Positions 1 to 11,795 of a stretch of DNA of 64,000 nt are shown here, one piece after another. Each line of letters opens with the position of its first letter. The stretch's first letter is position 1. Source of the DNA: Perca fluviatilis (lineage: Eukaryota > Chordata > Actinopteri > Perciformes > Percidae); assembly GCF_010015445.1 (NCBI RefSeq), contig NC_053116.1:28949285-29013284 (forward strand), read 5' to 3'. Position numbers and translations under genes: made by a program. The notes beneath the pieces are model-generated. The model had not been told where the DNA came from, made no database searches, and saw only the letters and a list, made by a program, of their open reading frames with translations.

Positions 1-31
<31 letters not shown>
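1..31. repeat. (AC)n microsatellite, cut by window edge
   Basis: An uninterrupted AC run at the start of the window. Its true length is unknown. From 32 to 1805 I see no gene or nameable repeat. Confidence 0.98.
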
Positions 32-32
<1 letters not shown>

Positions 33-1805
33 CGCGATGTTGAGGATTTGTTGCATCAAAGTGCGTAAATTCAGTTTGCTTAATTCTGTCATCCCCCAGG
101 ATCAGGAGCAAACGTTACAATGAACAAAACCGACAGGAAAGCTTTCGGCTCATAGCAAAGTGCAATTTCTTTCCCCGCTATCTCTAAAATATTAACATCA
201 GAACCAGCTTTGATCTCGTTTACCCCCTTGAGTTGAAACTGCGGTCAACTATGTACTTTATTTGTAAATAAATGACCCATAGAGTGTGTTAGATATGGAT
301 GTTTGTTTTAAGAGTTTATTCCTTTGAGAGCGCATGGACGGTTGTGTAAGGATATTGAAGTTGTTGGATAAACAGTACTGCATATGTGTGCATCTGCCTG
401 ATTTTCAATTGGGATTAAGAAAAAAATTAACACAGTTCGATAGATGGTTGCTGCTGCTGCCCTAACCTGTTTAAATAATGACAGAGAAAATACATGTATA
501 AAGTAGGTGATGTATATACTCTTTTTTTATAGTGATATCCAAAAATGACATTTACTCTCGTTGTCACATCTGCCTCGTTGATCTTCACCCGTCTGGTTGA
601 AAGAGAACTCAGCCAAAGAGAAAAAAGTAATCTTCCATCAGCTGAAAGAAAACAAGTCGCAGATGGCGAACAGTGAATCTAGCAGGGGCTCTCTCAGACG
701 ACCTTATACTTCCCCACTCCCTGTATTGTTAGTTGGACTCCTGACCTGCCGGTCCGGCCATTCAGAGCCACTGGGCTGAGAAAAGATAATCAAAGTTCTG
801 TGTGGTCGAGAGGAGAGGGACATCAGGGCGATATGGAAAGGGGGCCGTGCCCCGCAGGTAGATAGGAAAAGGCGGATCTGAGCTGTCCTGAAGTCAATCT
901 GTGTTCATTCAAAGGGAGAGAATGAAGTGGTGTGGTGGTGGGGGAGAGAATGGGGGAGAGAAGAGGACATTGCCTCTGGACATCCCGCCTCTCTTGCTGC
1001 TGCTGAACTCTTTTAATAAACCTTAACAAGGGAAAAAATCAATTCCCTCAACGGTTGACTTCCTTGTGTTCCCATGAGTTGCTGCAACCGGCTAAGAACA
1101 TGTTTGTGTGAACAGGTAGCAGTGTGGGAATGTAAGATTGACATAGGAATTGTTTCCAAATTACATAAAGTACAGATTTGTACCGGCATATTGACACTAA
1201 TCGTCCTTCTATGTGCTAAAGAAAGAAAAACTCAACTGAATGCTGTACAGTTATCTTTATGCATTATAAAAAAGGAGTAGATTCTGTTTATGCACTTGAC
1301 ATAAACCCTCTGGCAGTCATATTGGACGTTTCTATGAACAACAACAGCTGATAAAAGCTTACTGCATTGTTAAACTGGCATTTATAAACCTCCCACCATG
1401 ATGAACTAGACAAGGTCCATTTCTGTGCTCTTTGTGCTGTTCCACTAATGAAGGGGCTTGAGGATAACGATCGTCACATATCTTTATTTGCGCAGTTGAA
1501 GGTGCCGCTTTGTTTCCTCATTTTGTATTTACCATTCAAATGTTTTCTTTCAACAATATTCAATATCGTAGACCCACAGTAGTATCCTGGATAACGTAAA
1601 GCCTACAGATTTATGTTATGACCCCGGCAATTTGGTGTACTCAGGCTTGTACCTTTAACAAAGTACTATATATTTTCTAACACGTGTTAATCTTTTGGAC
1701 TGATGTTTAAACCGGGAGAGCATCATTACGATCCGAGCTGTGTGTTTACTTCTGGAGTGTGTGAAATAGCAACTATGTAACTCATGGCCATGAAGTGATT
1801 AAGAT

Positions 1806-1987
1806 GACATGTCATTTAGCTGACGCTTTTATCCAAAGCGACTTATAATTGCTATATATGTCAGCGGTAACACGCCTCTGGAGCAACACCTGCTCAGGGA
1901 CACACTGGTCGATGTATCGCAGTGGGAATTGAACCCAGATCTCCCACACCAAAGGCATTTGTCATATCCACTGCGCCAACCACCACT
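1806..1987 (-). mobile_element. tRNA-derived SINE
   Basis: On the minus strand it begins with a tRNA-like head containing an A-box-like TGGCGCAGTGG and a B-box-like GGTTCAATTCC about 50 bp later. It ends in the fish SINE tail AAGTCGCTTTGGATAAAAGC followed by GTCAGCTAAATGAC. The flanks AAGATGACAT and AAGATACAT may be a worn target duplication. Confidence 0.8.
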
Positions 1988-2484
1988 CAGAAGATACATC
2001 CTCTCTGTTGACTCCCCGATTTTTCATCTTCACATTTTTGGTTAAGAATGAAATGTCTTGACAACTCATTGCCATAACATTTGATTGAGACTTTGGTAAA
2101 GTTGTAACTGCTGGATGACTCTGAGTTTGTGTTTTTTTCCGTTGGCACTCCTGCTGCACTACCCCATAAAAAAACGAGGGCTTCATTTTTCATGAAGGGT
2201 TGTACTGTCACACTGACCTGTCTTAGAATAATTGTGTCATGCACACAAATATGCCTGGCCTGCATGGCTTCCAAGACACCATACATGAATATAAACCAGG
2301 TCAACATGAAGTGCATGTATTTCCAAATGACACGACAGAACTTTAAAACTAAAAAGGATACAAGGAAATAAATTTCACATAAATTACATAATCCACCTTT
2401 CGTCTATAACATTATTCAGTAACATGTTCTGTATATATATACTGTATACAGTTATGCAGGAAAAATAGCATGCAAATCTTTATT

Positions 2485-2656
2485 TTTTTTAAAGATTATT
2501 TTTGGGGGCTTTTAGCCTTTATTTGATAGGACAGATAGGGGATGACCTGCAGCAAAGCGCCACAGGTTGGACTCGAACCCGGGCCACTACAGTGAGGACT
2601 GAGCCTTGGTACATGGGGCGCATGCTTAACCAGGTGAGCTACCAGGGCACCCCAGC
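2485..2656 (-). mobile_element. tRNA-derived SINE (GGGCGCC-type)
   Basis: The minus strand reads GGGTGCCCTGGTAGCTCACC, an A box region, then GGGTTCGAGTCC as B box, and a tail with GGCTAAAAGCCCCCAAAAAT ending in a T/A-rich run. A related copy lies on the plus strand at about 14967. Confidence 0.8.
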
Positions 2657-2691
2657 ATGTAAATCTTCTTTTCAAAGCTTTTGAATAGGTT

Positions 2692-2840
2692 TAACCCTTG
2701 TGTTGTCTTTTTTTCGACGTTTTTAATTGTAAAACTTTTCTTCTACACATTTTCAGCGCTTATTTCTACGTCCCATATTTTCATATATATAACAAAAATT
2801 GAAAACGGGTCAATGTGACCCGAAGTCAACACAAGGGTTT
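2692..2840. mobile_element. short palindromic MITE (CCCTTGTGTTG ends)
   Basis: About 148 bp starting AACCCTTGTGTTGTC and ending GTCAACACAAGGGTT. A GGGTCAATGTGACCC palindrome lies near the right end. The flanks are TTTA/TTAA-like, so the exact duplication (2-4 bp) cannot be decided. Confidence 0.75.
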
Positions 2841-2893
2841 TAATAACGTAAAGACATTAGCATTCCAATTTTCAACCATCTGCACCAAAATGT

Positions 2894-3703
2894 TAGCCTG
2901 GAAATCCAGACCCAAATCCGAAAGACTGAGGGTGTTTTCACACCGACAGCCTTTAGTTTGGTTCAATCGAACTCTGGAGCAGTTTGTTTGTGGTGAGAAC
3001 GGGATCCGTACTCGAACCGCACCAACTATATGTACTCCGCAAGTCTGAGCTAATGGCTCCAGTAGTCAGGTGTGTTTAGCAATCTGCGATGCAGCAGAGC
3101 AGCAAACTGTAGCAGCTTGCAGTGTTTCTATCACAGAAATAGACTCAAGCTTGCCGTCCGTCAATCGGATCTCCGTGGTCAAACCAGCTGATGCAAAAAT
3201 TGGATTTGTAATGACGCATTTTGGTACGCTTGGATTTTACCAGGTGTGAAACCAAACCAAAACAAACTGACCGAGGGCAAATCGCTCCAAGTTTACTAAC
3301 TCACCAACTGATTCGGACCAAAGCAAACAAACTACAGGTGTGAAAACGCCCTAAGCGTCTGGCACTGAGTAATGAAAATGGCCCAACTCAAGGGGCGGCA
3401 CCAAGCACGCATTTGAAAATCTCACTGCACGCAAAATTTGGATAACACTACGACTAATCACAACAATACACGGGGTGACATATCCAGAGCCCCATACACT
3501 TAGCTACCAGTGGAGCTAACTGGTAGATTAAACTGTCTTCATCTGTTTAGCTCATCTCTGGCCCGCCTATATCAGATACACCGATGTGATTGGTGCAGCA
3601 CGGCTACAAGGGCATAGTTAATGAGCATCATTACTGAATGCCAGAGTGACTCGCTGAGCAAATTAAAATTGTGCTATCGCGAAAACTCTGGATTTCCAGG
3701 GTA
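2894..3703. mobile_element. TIR element with 9-bp TSD, 810 bp
   Basis: The ends TAGCCTGGAAATCCAGA and TCTGGATTTCCAGGGTA are inverted repeats. An exact 9-bp duplication CCAAAATGT flanks it at 2885-2893 and 3704-3712. No coding sequence is seen. A second inverted-repeat element sits inside. The superfamily is not assigned; 8-9 bp duplications occur in Merlin, Mutator-like and hAT elements. Confidence 0.85.
2929..3353. mobile_element. nested MITE with GGTGTTTTCACACC ends
   Basis: The left end AGGGTGTTTTCACACC pairs with the right end GGTGTGAAAACGCCCT. The bordering triplets TGA and TAA could be a diverged 3-bp duplication of PIF/Harbinger type. It lies just inside the left end of the surrounding element, so it inserted later. 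Confidence 0.75.
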
Positions 3704-3884
3704 CCAAAATGTACTTTTTTCAAGACAAATAATTTGATATTGTCACTTAAGTCATTCCAATACAGAAGCAAAAAGAACTTACTTTCCACACTTATCGCAC
3801 AATTTATTTTCTTCCTAAATATTTTTCAATGTATTACACTCGATAAACCCTGAGGAAGAATACTAATTAGAGTTTAGATTTTTG

Positions 3885-4600
3885 GGCCGGGCCGTTATTT
3901 TCCGCCATTATCCTCGAACCGGGCCGGGCCCTTGATCAAGCATTTGTGTTTTCTTTTATCATTACTATAGCCTAATTGGGTGGGGAGAAAGCTATGCCAT
4001 AATCAGAAATATTATCTATATAGGCTATATTTAGGCCAAAGTAACAAATGTGTCCAAAAAGTTACACAAGTTGGACTACAGTTACAAAATGCAGCATGTT
4101 TCATGCGCGGAGTCTCCTCCTCTCGCACGCATCACACCGGGGCTGCGGGCCTGTATTGTGGAGCTTAAGTGCAACATGGAGTTTGAGGACAGGAGAATTA
4201 CCTTTGAGCAAGTTTGGAGGAAAGTCAGAGGTATGGAACCATTTTAAACAAGTCGTGGGCAGTGACCACATATGTGTCGGCTTTGTCGAGTGCATTAGCA
4301 GCGGCACGCTGCTCGCCTATGACAGCAAATAAAACGGGGACTTGGACGACTAACAGACACATGAAAGAGGCTCGCCGTGGCAGAAACGTCTTCTTTTGTT
4401 ACTTGTCCAAGCATAGGCTACCCCTGAGGGCGAGGCAAGCCCTCACAGAGAAATGCATTGAGTTTTTTTTTCTTCATTCAGATCCATCTGCGATCCGTTC
4501 CATTCTGAATAAACAAACAGCGCAGTTTACATGCTTCGCTCTTGTTGCATTATTTATTAAGATAATTTTAAACATAGGCTAACAAATAAGTTAAGGTATA
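3885..4600 (+). pseudogene. hAT remnant with possible BED zinc finger
   Basis: Near 4219-4372 the plus strand reads GKSEVWNHFKQVV, ECISSGTLLAYDSK and, after a one-base shift at about 4331, TGTWTTNRHMKEA. The spacing of the W-x-HF start, a cysteine, and the T-x-x-x-x-RHM end is that of a BED zinc finger at the start of hAT transposases. The cysteine pair is imperfect. The GGGCCGGGCC-rich sequence near 3893-3930 may be an end of this element, but I could not find its other end. Confidence 0.4.
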
Positions 4601-5521
4601 ATTAAGTCATTTTTGTAGTTTTAATGTATCATAGCAAAGCTCTCCAGCCCATGCGCCTTTCTGTGACCTTTTTAATTTTTAATTTAGTTCTCTATTATTC
4701 ATTAGTGTAATTTTTTATTAAATAGTTAAATCCAAATGTTCAAGACACATTGTTAGTATGTTGTTTGTTCCATCCTATTTGTCCCTGTTATTCATTGTTA
4801 AGAACCTTTCGGCCTGTAGGGGTCACCAGCTGGGATTTCAGACATTTAATCTTGATGACAAAAGGCCGATCATGTCACCACCATCACATCTGACTGATTG
4901 TGTGTAATGACAATATGTTGCCTGTACATACTGTATGTGAACATGAAGGGCTCTATCTTGTGGTATGCATGATTCATACTGGGGCTTTATACCAAAGGGG
5001 GTAAAATGTGTCATTCTCATCAAGTGCACCCTGGAAAAAAATCTTGTGTTTATCCTTGCCTATGCTCTTTTGTTGTTGACTCACCATGAACGTGACTAAA
5101 CCTGACTGAGGTGGGACAACAGGCTCAGTGGGGGTGTGTGTCAGTGATGGTCAAGTAGTCAGAGCAATTTTGAGTCAAGGTGCAGCTCTCCCTCAGTACA
5201 GAAAATAAAGATTTAGCTTTTTTGTGTGATATGATGTAGAAACAGAAGTTATGGTGAAGAGAGGTTAGTCATTTCAGTGTAAATGAATGAATGAATGGAT
5301 ATCTGCTATTGGCAGCTACAGACTGAAAATATTTGGTAACACTGTACGTGAAGGTATTTACATAAGAGTGACCCTAACGCTTACCCATCGTCCCAGAGCG
5401 ACAACCCTATACTTTTTTTGTAACGTTACCGTGTATAGCATCAGCCTGGCTCACTTCCTGTAGTCTCTGTAACGTTAACGTCTGCAGCAGTGTCACCTGA
5501 AAGCGGCAGTATAGCTTGAGG

Positions 5522-6214
5522 CAGGCCCGCCGATAGGGGGGGACAAACGGGTCTGTTGTCCCGGGCCCACAGTAGGGGGGGGGGCCCAGAACTCGGCCCT
5601 CATTAAATTATGGAAGAATTAAAAATCTTTTTTTTAAATAGGCCTATTTGTGGAAAAAAATATGTAGCATAATATTTGAATTACATAAAAGCGTTTTATT
5701 TGTTTTCTTCCTAATTGTCCTGGAAATGGTGGTCAAGAACCCCCCCACCCCCCACCCCAACATAAAAATGGTTTGGCCTCTGATCAAAATTTGATATTGT
5801 CACTTGATTTGAAGTTCAGTACGCTCAAAATGTCCGGTCAGCACAAGTCCGGAGCTCGGAAAAAAGAAAAAAAAGAAGAAATAGAGAGGCCTTAGAGATT
5901 TTTCTCAGGCCGTGGTGACGGTGAAGCTGGAACTGTCAACGTAGAGCAAGGTAAGAAACAGCGCAGCCAACGTTTACGAGCCTTGTAACGTAACAGGCCA
6001 GCTCTCATGTTAACGTCCATTAGCTCGTATAAAAGCCTGACACAACACGTTAACTTTGACAGAAACAGTTGAGTTTGGTAGCTCCATCAGTAAGGATGAG
6101 ACAGAGAGAGATCCAGCTGCAGTCAGGTGACAGAGAGAGTGATGCGGGAGGGGCCCGCTGCCCCGCAACGGAGGGACAGAGTCAGGCTACCGGTGAGAGA
6201 GAGAGAGAGAGACG

Positions 6215-6248
<34 letters not shown>

Positions 6249-6535
6249 GAGAGACAGAGAGAGAGATGCGGGAGGGGCCCGCTGCCTCGCAACGGAGGGA
6301 CAGAGTCAGGCTACCCGTGAGAGAGAAGAGAGAGAGATAGAGAGAGAGTGATGCGGGGGGGCTCGCTGCCCTGTCGGAGAGTCTGAGCAGGATGGATCAG
6401 AGACTGATTACACACTTAATTTCAGTGAGAGATGTGAGGAGAGGAAGAGCAAGGGAAAAGGAGAGATCTGGCCGCGAGGGGGGGGGCCCATCTAAGATCT
6501 CGTCCCGGGCCCAGGCAAGACTGTCAGCTGGCCTG
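5522..6535 (+). mobile_element. hAT deletion derivative with first transposase exon
   Basis: The ends CAGGCCCGCCGATAG and, reverse-complemented, CAGGCCAGCTGACAG are imperfect inverted repeats. Exact 8-bp duplications GCTTGAGG flank it at 5514-5521 and 6536-6543. At 5830 an ATG starts a short basic frame (MSGQHKSGARKKEKKEEIE) ending in TAG at 5893-5895. A strong splice-donor sequence AAG|GTAAGAA lies at about 5951. From memory this start resembles hAT transposases annotated as zinc finger MYM-type 1-like, so this looks like a remnant of the first exon with the rest deleted. The 3' part is filled by GA-rich repeats. Confidence 0.8.
6130..6385. repeat. GA-rich minisatellite inside hAT element
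   Basis: A unit of about 125 bp is repeated from about 6139, 6264 and (partial) 6348. It contains GATGCGGGAGGGGCCCGCTG, then CGCAACGGAGGGACAGAGTC and a variable (GA)n run. The (GA)n makes the length hypervariable. The open frames over it (RERER-type) are not genes. Confidence 0.85.
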
Positions 6536-6984
6536 GCTTGAGGGGCAGGCTTACCAAAACACTGAAAGAGTGTAGTTTAAGTTCGCTTTCGTTTCATATC
6601 TCCCGTAGTGAGCAATTATTTCATTTCAAATTTCCAGAGAGAATGTCCGCCAAGCAGTGTTGTCGTCCCTAGGTGACTTGCAACACAGACGGGGTAAATT
6701 TATGAACGAAAGTGTGAAAGTTCTGTCCCAAAACAATCATCGTTACGTATCCTCATGCTTTTGTAAGTGGGTATATGGAAATCATTGACCTTTCCTGGTA
6801 GGTATACACCATATACCTGCATATCACGTAGACTTCACCACTGGTATAGAGTCATTTAGGAGGTCTCCTAATGGTAACATAACAGTTCTGAATGAAAATT
6901 ATCCTCATGGTCATATTTACATCAGTGTACATAATACATTCTCATACATGTTGTGGACAAAATAACCACCCTGAAATCATAGGC

Positions 6985-7555
6985 GGATTATGAGACAATA
7001 TACCCCTGGGCCCCAGCACCTCTCCTTCATAGGAGCAAGACTCACAGACTTTATAGTTATGTAGCCTCTTTTTTATTTTTTATTTTCATTGTCTTTCTTC
7101 TCATGTTGTGTCTCTTCGTGGCCATGTTGTGTCTCTTCGTGGCCATTTTGTGTCTCTTCGTGGCCATGTTGTGTCTCTTCGTGGCCATGTTGTGTCTCTT
7201 CGTGGCCATGTTGTGTCTCTTCGTGGCCATGTTGTGTCTCTTTGTGGCCATGTTGTGTCTCTTCGTGGCCATGTTGTGTCTCTTTTTTGGCCATGTTATG
7301 TTTCTTTGTGGTCATTTTGTGTATCGTAGTCATTTTGAGTGTGACTTTTAGTTGCTTTTTCTCTTTTTTCGTGTCATTGTTTGTCTCTTTGTAGTCCTTT
7401 CGAGTCTCTTTGAAGTTGTTTTGGTTCTTTCTTCTGTGGTCATTTTGCATCTCTTCTTAGTCGGTATGTGTCTTTTTGAGTGAAATTTTGCTGGTGGGAC
7501 CCTGGGCCTGTGCCCGGTAGCCCCATTGAGTAATCCACCCACGCCTGCAATGTAA
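6985..7555. mobile_element. repeat element carrying a 21-bp minisatellite
   Basis: The left part has AGGCGGATTATGAGAC and CCCTGGGCCCC. The right part, reverse-complemented, has AGGCGTGGGTGGATTACTC and GGGCACAGGCCC. These look like diverged inverted ends of a teleost repeat, with no clear target duplication. The centre is the minisatellite listed separately. Confidence 0.5.
7101..7330. repeat. 21-bp minisatellite, about 10 copies
   Basis: The unit CATGTTGTGTCTCTTCGTGGC is repeated with few changes from about 7101 to 7270 and with more changes to about 7330. As 21 is a multiple of three, frames stay open on both strands (7-residue repeats such as MLCLFVA and HEETQHG). No start, splice or other gene signal supports a real protein. 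Confidence 0.95.
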
Positions 7556-8104
7556 TGCAATCCAACATCACCATCAAGGCCTCAAACCCATTTGAACAAA
7601 CATCTTTTTGACACCGTGGTTATTCATGTCCCTGAACATTAGGGAGCAGGTGTGTCTTTATTCCTCAACCTCTGAGCCATTCATTTCTGTAGCGAATGAG
7701 TTACCTGAACAGATGAGGATGAACCTTCTGTCCACTGATGCATTTACCACTCTGCTGGATTTGGCTTCCTCCATATGATTACCGCTCGTTTTTGGTTGGA
7801 GTCGCTTTTATTTTGTTAAACCATGCCATGCATGTTAAACCACTAGGTATTTTCCTCTCATGACAAAAGAAGATTGCATTGCTTCAAACATTTATTGATC
7901 CATACATGCATTTATCTCATTAAGACCTGATGCAACATAAGCCTGTTAAATTGACAAGTGACTCAGGTCACTTCTCCGGCAGCGTCAGGCACATTCTAAG
8001 CCCAAAGGGGCACCTTCAGATAAGAAGCTCTGCCAAACAGGAGGACCGGGCAGCTGCTGAGATGTGTTCAGTGTCAGCTACTATTACCAGCCACATAACG
8101 CATA

Positions 8105-8106
<2 letters not shown>

Positions 8107-8173
<67 letters not shown>

Positions 8174-8186
8174 ACACACATACACA
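8107..8186. repeat. (CA)n microsatellite
   Basis: A CA run of about 80 bp with two ATACAC interruptions at its right end. The flanking sequence 7556-8106 and 8187-9416 holds nothing I can name. Confidence 0.98.
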
Positions 8187-9415
8187 ACTTTATTCCTGCT
8201 TAATTAAACCGAAATCAATGTATTTTGCTACAAAACTAACAGCTTTTTCATTCTCCTGTATATTGCCGTCTCTTTTTTTAGTGCTTTTGTGTGTGTTTGT
8301 AAATTTCTGTGTGTGAAAATATCAGCAAGATAGAATACCGCAGCTCAACAGTGCAAGTAGTGTGTGATAAAGCTATTCTATCAGCCAGCGAGTCGGCGGT
8401 TATTGCATCCGTTCCGCATCTGTGAGCTCTCTCCTTAAACTCAGCAAAGAAGCTCTTGGAGAAGCCCATTTACAAGAAATTGAATCACTCTTTGGAACAC
8501 AGAGTGGCTTGGGCCCAACATGGATACAAAAAATAAATCCAAAGTTGTTTCACTTCAGCTGGAAACTTGTGCATATGTGTCTCGCTGTATCATATACAGG
8601 TAGTTAAGAGGTCTCCAAAGACAAAGAAGGAGTGAGCTCATGCATGTTTAAGCAACATTTTAAACGTACAGTCGAAACAAGCATTTATATTCCTTGAGTC
8701 AATATCCAGTGTGGATGTGTAGAGGCTGATCTATGTTTAGCCTTGCAAATGTGGGGATTAAAACTTCAGGCAAGGCTGGAGAGCAGAGGAGCGCTTGCTG
8801 CTAAATTAGTCATTCCCATAGAAATGCTTTCGCAGGCACATAGTTTGCATGCACGCTCACAAACTCTGACTGAGACCCAATTTTTTGTTGCTGTTCTTTG
8901 ACAGAATGTAATGTAGAATCACTTCAACAAAGCATTTGATGTCAAGAATAAACTGAATCTACTGATTTGCCATGTTTCTATGACAAGCCACCCGGCATAG
9001 TGAGTGATGGCCTGTGGATCTGACAAACAGCATCCCAGAGCCATCGCCCATCCACTTCAGCATCAATCAGCCAGAGGCACAAAAATTGCCCCAAAAAGCC
9101 CATTTGGTTCTTTCATTGATGTGTTTCCCTCAAAGGTAAGTAATTTGTTCCACACTCAGACACTCTCTAATTGGATTGTAAATCTTTGGTGACGATTAAT
9201 CATACGACCTGCTTCAGAGGTGCTAATGAGGAGCTATTTTAGCTGGATGACATCACCACAAATCACCTCTGGCAACTCCAGGCTCCGGGTTTTTTTTTTA
9301 ACCTGTTTTGGAGAGTTTCTTCTGTTGCAAGAGGAATTAAATTGTCATTTTTATGCTTTCCTGGGGCAGCCCCTGGTTTCAAGTTCGTTGAAGGAATGGT
9401 GAAAGTCCGAACTAA

Positions 9416-9416
<1 letters not shown>

Positions 9417-9467
<51 letters not shown>
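9417..9467. repeat. (CT)n microsatellite
   Basis: About 25 uninterrupted CT units. The region 9468-10819 after it holds no recognisable gene or element. Confidence 0.98.
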
Positions 9468-9468
<1 letters not shown>

Positions 9469-10819
9469 CACCCTTGGGCATATTACAGCTCCTCTAAGTG
9501 ACATATTAAGTTAGTCTGTCACCCGAAAATGTTTTGCCATTTGTAGACTTAACAATGCATTACTGGAGGCGCTAAGGATGAGTGTGTTCTTACTGCATGG
9601 CATTTGACCATAAGCGCTGTTTAATAATTATAGTGCTCCTTGTCCTCCTTTAGCTCATTATCAGGGCTATCTTTTTGGTCCCAGTTGGAGGATTAAGTTC
9701 TAATCACAGATTTAAGAAAAAGGTGAAAGTAGCGACTGTGATGGCACCTTTTTCAGAGAGCATTTTGAAGCTTGGATTTGGGTTTTACCAGTTTGCCAAC
9801 ATCTTTGCATTTTGTGAAGCCAGAAAATCCCAAACTGGTCAAACAGAGAAGTCTAGATGGGCAAGCAGCAGTCACACGGCTGACTCCAAAAGGTTGAGAT
9901 ATCAATCTGCAGCCAATGAATACTATACAACATGCTGGTAATTAAATAACATTCATATGACATAGTGATTCAAGTAGTTGAAGTGCTTTTTTGCCTTTTT
10001 TGTAAAAAAAATGTTGTGCCATAAAAGGAAACAAATTATTATTTGTTTTATTTTTACCATTGCTTCTCTACTGTAATTGAACCCCCTTTGACTAGCCCTG
10101 CACCTTTTTTTCTTTCATCCTGTCCGCTGTGAAGGCATGCACAGGCAATGCATTCTTCAGACAGCCACTTTTGTTTAGCACAGGTTCAGGTCTCAGGGTA
10201 TTCCAGGAAGCTGGGATGTCAGCTCACCTGTGAACCAATATTTGGCTATAGTTTTTAATGTTTTGAATCAGAATTTGTAAAACTAAACTTAAATATATTA
10301 AATGTCAATAAGTCATTATCTAATCAAGTATTGATTAGTGCTATATATCAACAAATGTTCAGAGAAATTGCTGCATGCTATTTTAGAAGATACCTGGCTA
10401 GCTGAGTAATCCTGATGGTACAATACCTCCACCTGGACTCTAGTTTCTGGAAGGCCGGTGTCTGACTGATGGATAGATTTCTCTCGTAGCTTTGTCGTAG
10501 CTCAACTTCTTCCAGTGTGAAGTAATGGGTAGCTTGCCATGCAACACTCTTTATACCATATACATTTAAAAAAAGAGCCAATTAGCTTGCTTAGGCAGAT
10601 GTGTTGGTCATTCCACCCGTTAAGGTGTTAATCAATGAGCCACATACCATACCCAATTACCTTCAGCCCCAGTTTTGCATCTGTTGTGGTATGAAATCTG
10701 TAAATGAGAGGAAGGACAGAACCTTGTTGCGGATTCAACACTTTTCAGCTCTTGCTCACTTTAGCAGAATAGTTATTGGTGCTCTAGTCAGTAGTAGAAA
10801 ATATGATTTCACTTCACAC

Positions 10820-10888
10820 ATATACACACACACAAACACACAGACACACACGCACACACAGACACAGACACACACACACACAGACACA
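10820..10888. repeat. compound (AC)n/(ACAG) microsatellite
   Basis: ACAC units broken by CAGACA and CGCACA steps. The sequence 10889-11722 after it has no nameable feature. Confidence 0.95.
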
Positions 10889-11722
10889 CCAACTGGTAGC
10901 CAGAGTTGCTGTCGCTCCCTTACAAAGAAAACAACGTTATGGCATAGAGCAGAAACAGTACCACTGTTTTTCCAGCACAAATGGAAGCAGCAGAACTTTT
11001 GAAAAATGTGATCTTAATGTGGAGAAGCATGAACAGTTCCTAGACCTGGATAGAGACTACCAATAACCTACATCATGGTTGTCCAATTGTCTTCTCCGCC
11101 CTGCCCACACCTGTTCCAGCTGCCAGTCAGAAGTGATCCCTCCATTCCACAACAGACAACCAAGGAGCAAATCAACTTTGACTGCGCTGTCTGAACTTAG
11201 TGGTGGCAAAGTGTTTGACAGGCGTGGGTTCGCAGCAGGGATTAATCTCACTGCACTAAAGTATCTCCATGGCAGCTGTTGGCATGTGTCGTCCACCCCA
11301 TTGATTGGGCCCGTCTGTGCAGGCAGGACTGCATAATTCTATTTAATGTATAAGGAGTTAGGAAGGCTCCAGGCCTGTCACAGTCAGTGCGGACCAATCC
11401 AACTGGCCTCATGCTAATGCGGCCTGCCAGGTCTCCCCTAGGATGGCTTTAGGGAGCACACAGGAGGACTCATTCTGCCCATGCCAATTCGTCAAAACAG
11501 GAGAGGAGAACTGTATCTCCAGGTGATCCCAAAAACACCCAGACAGCATGAGAGAAAGAAAGTGTGGGCGAAACAGAAAGAATACGACAACCCAGAGACA
11601 GAGAGGGAAGGCATATGAGCGAATGAGAGAGATGCCTCTGATCAAAAGATTGAGGTTGTTAAATGGAAAAACACTAACTGGCTGCATGGGGAAATTAACA
11701 TATATTGTCTCATCGACGGAAT

Positions 11723-11723
<1 letters not shown>

Positions 11724-11793
<70 letters not shown>
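11724..11793. repeat. (TG)n microsatellite
   Basis: About 35 TG units ending in GCGCACGTGCGTGC, an alternating purine-pyrimidine run. From 11800 to 12289 nothing else is seen. Confidence 0.98.

Positions 11794-11795
<2 letters not shown>

Noticed and set aside
1806..2656. tRNA genes from A/B-box-like motifs (also at 14967)
   Set aside because: The heads do not fold as intact tRNAs by eye and continue into SINE tails.
6069..6351. Arg/Glu-rich open frames
   Set aside because: They arise from (GA)n and minisatellite sequence inside a hAT element.
7101..7330. CRISPR-like array
   Set aside because: The units are directly tandem without unique spacers, and the DNA is vertebrate.
7057..7450. Repeat proteins on both strands (HEETQHG, MLCLFVA)
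   Set aside because: They come from a 21-bp minisatellite; no start context, splice sites or homology.
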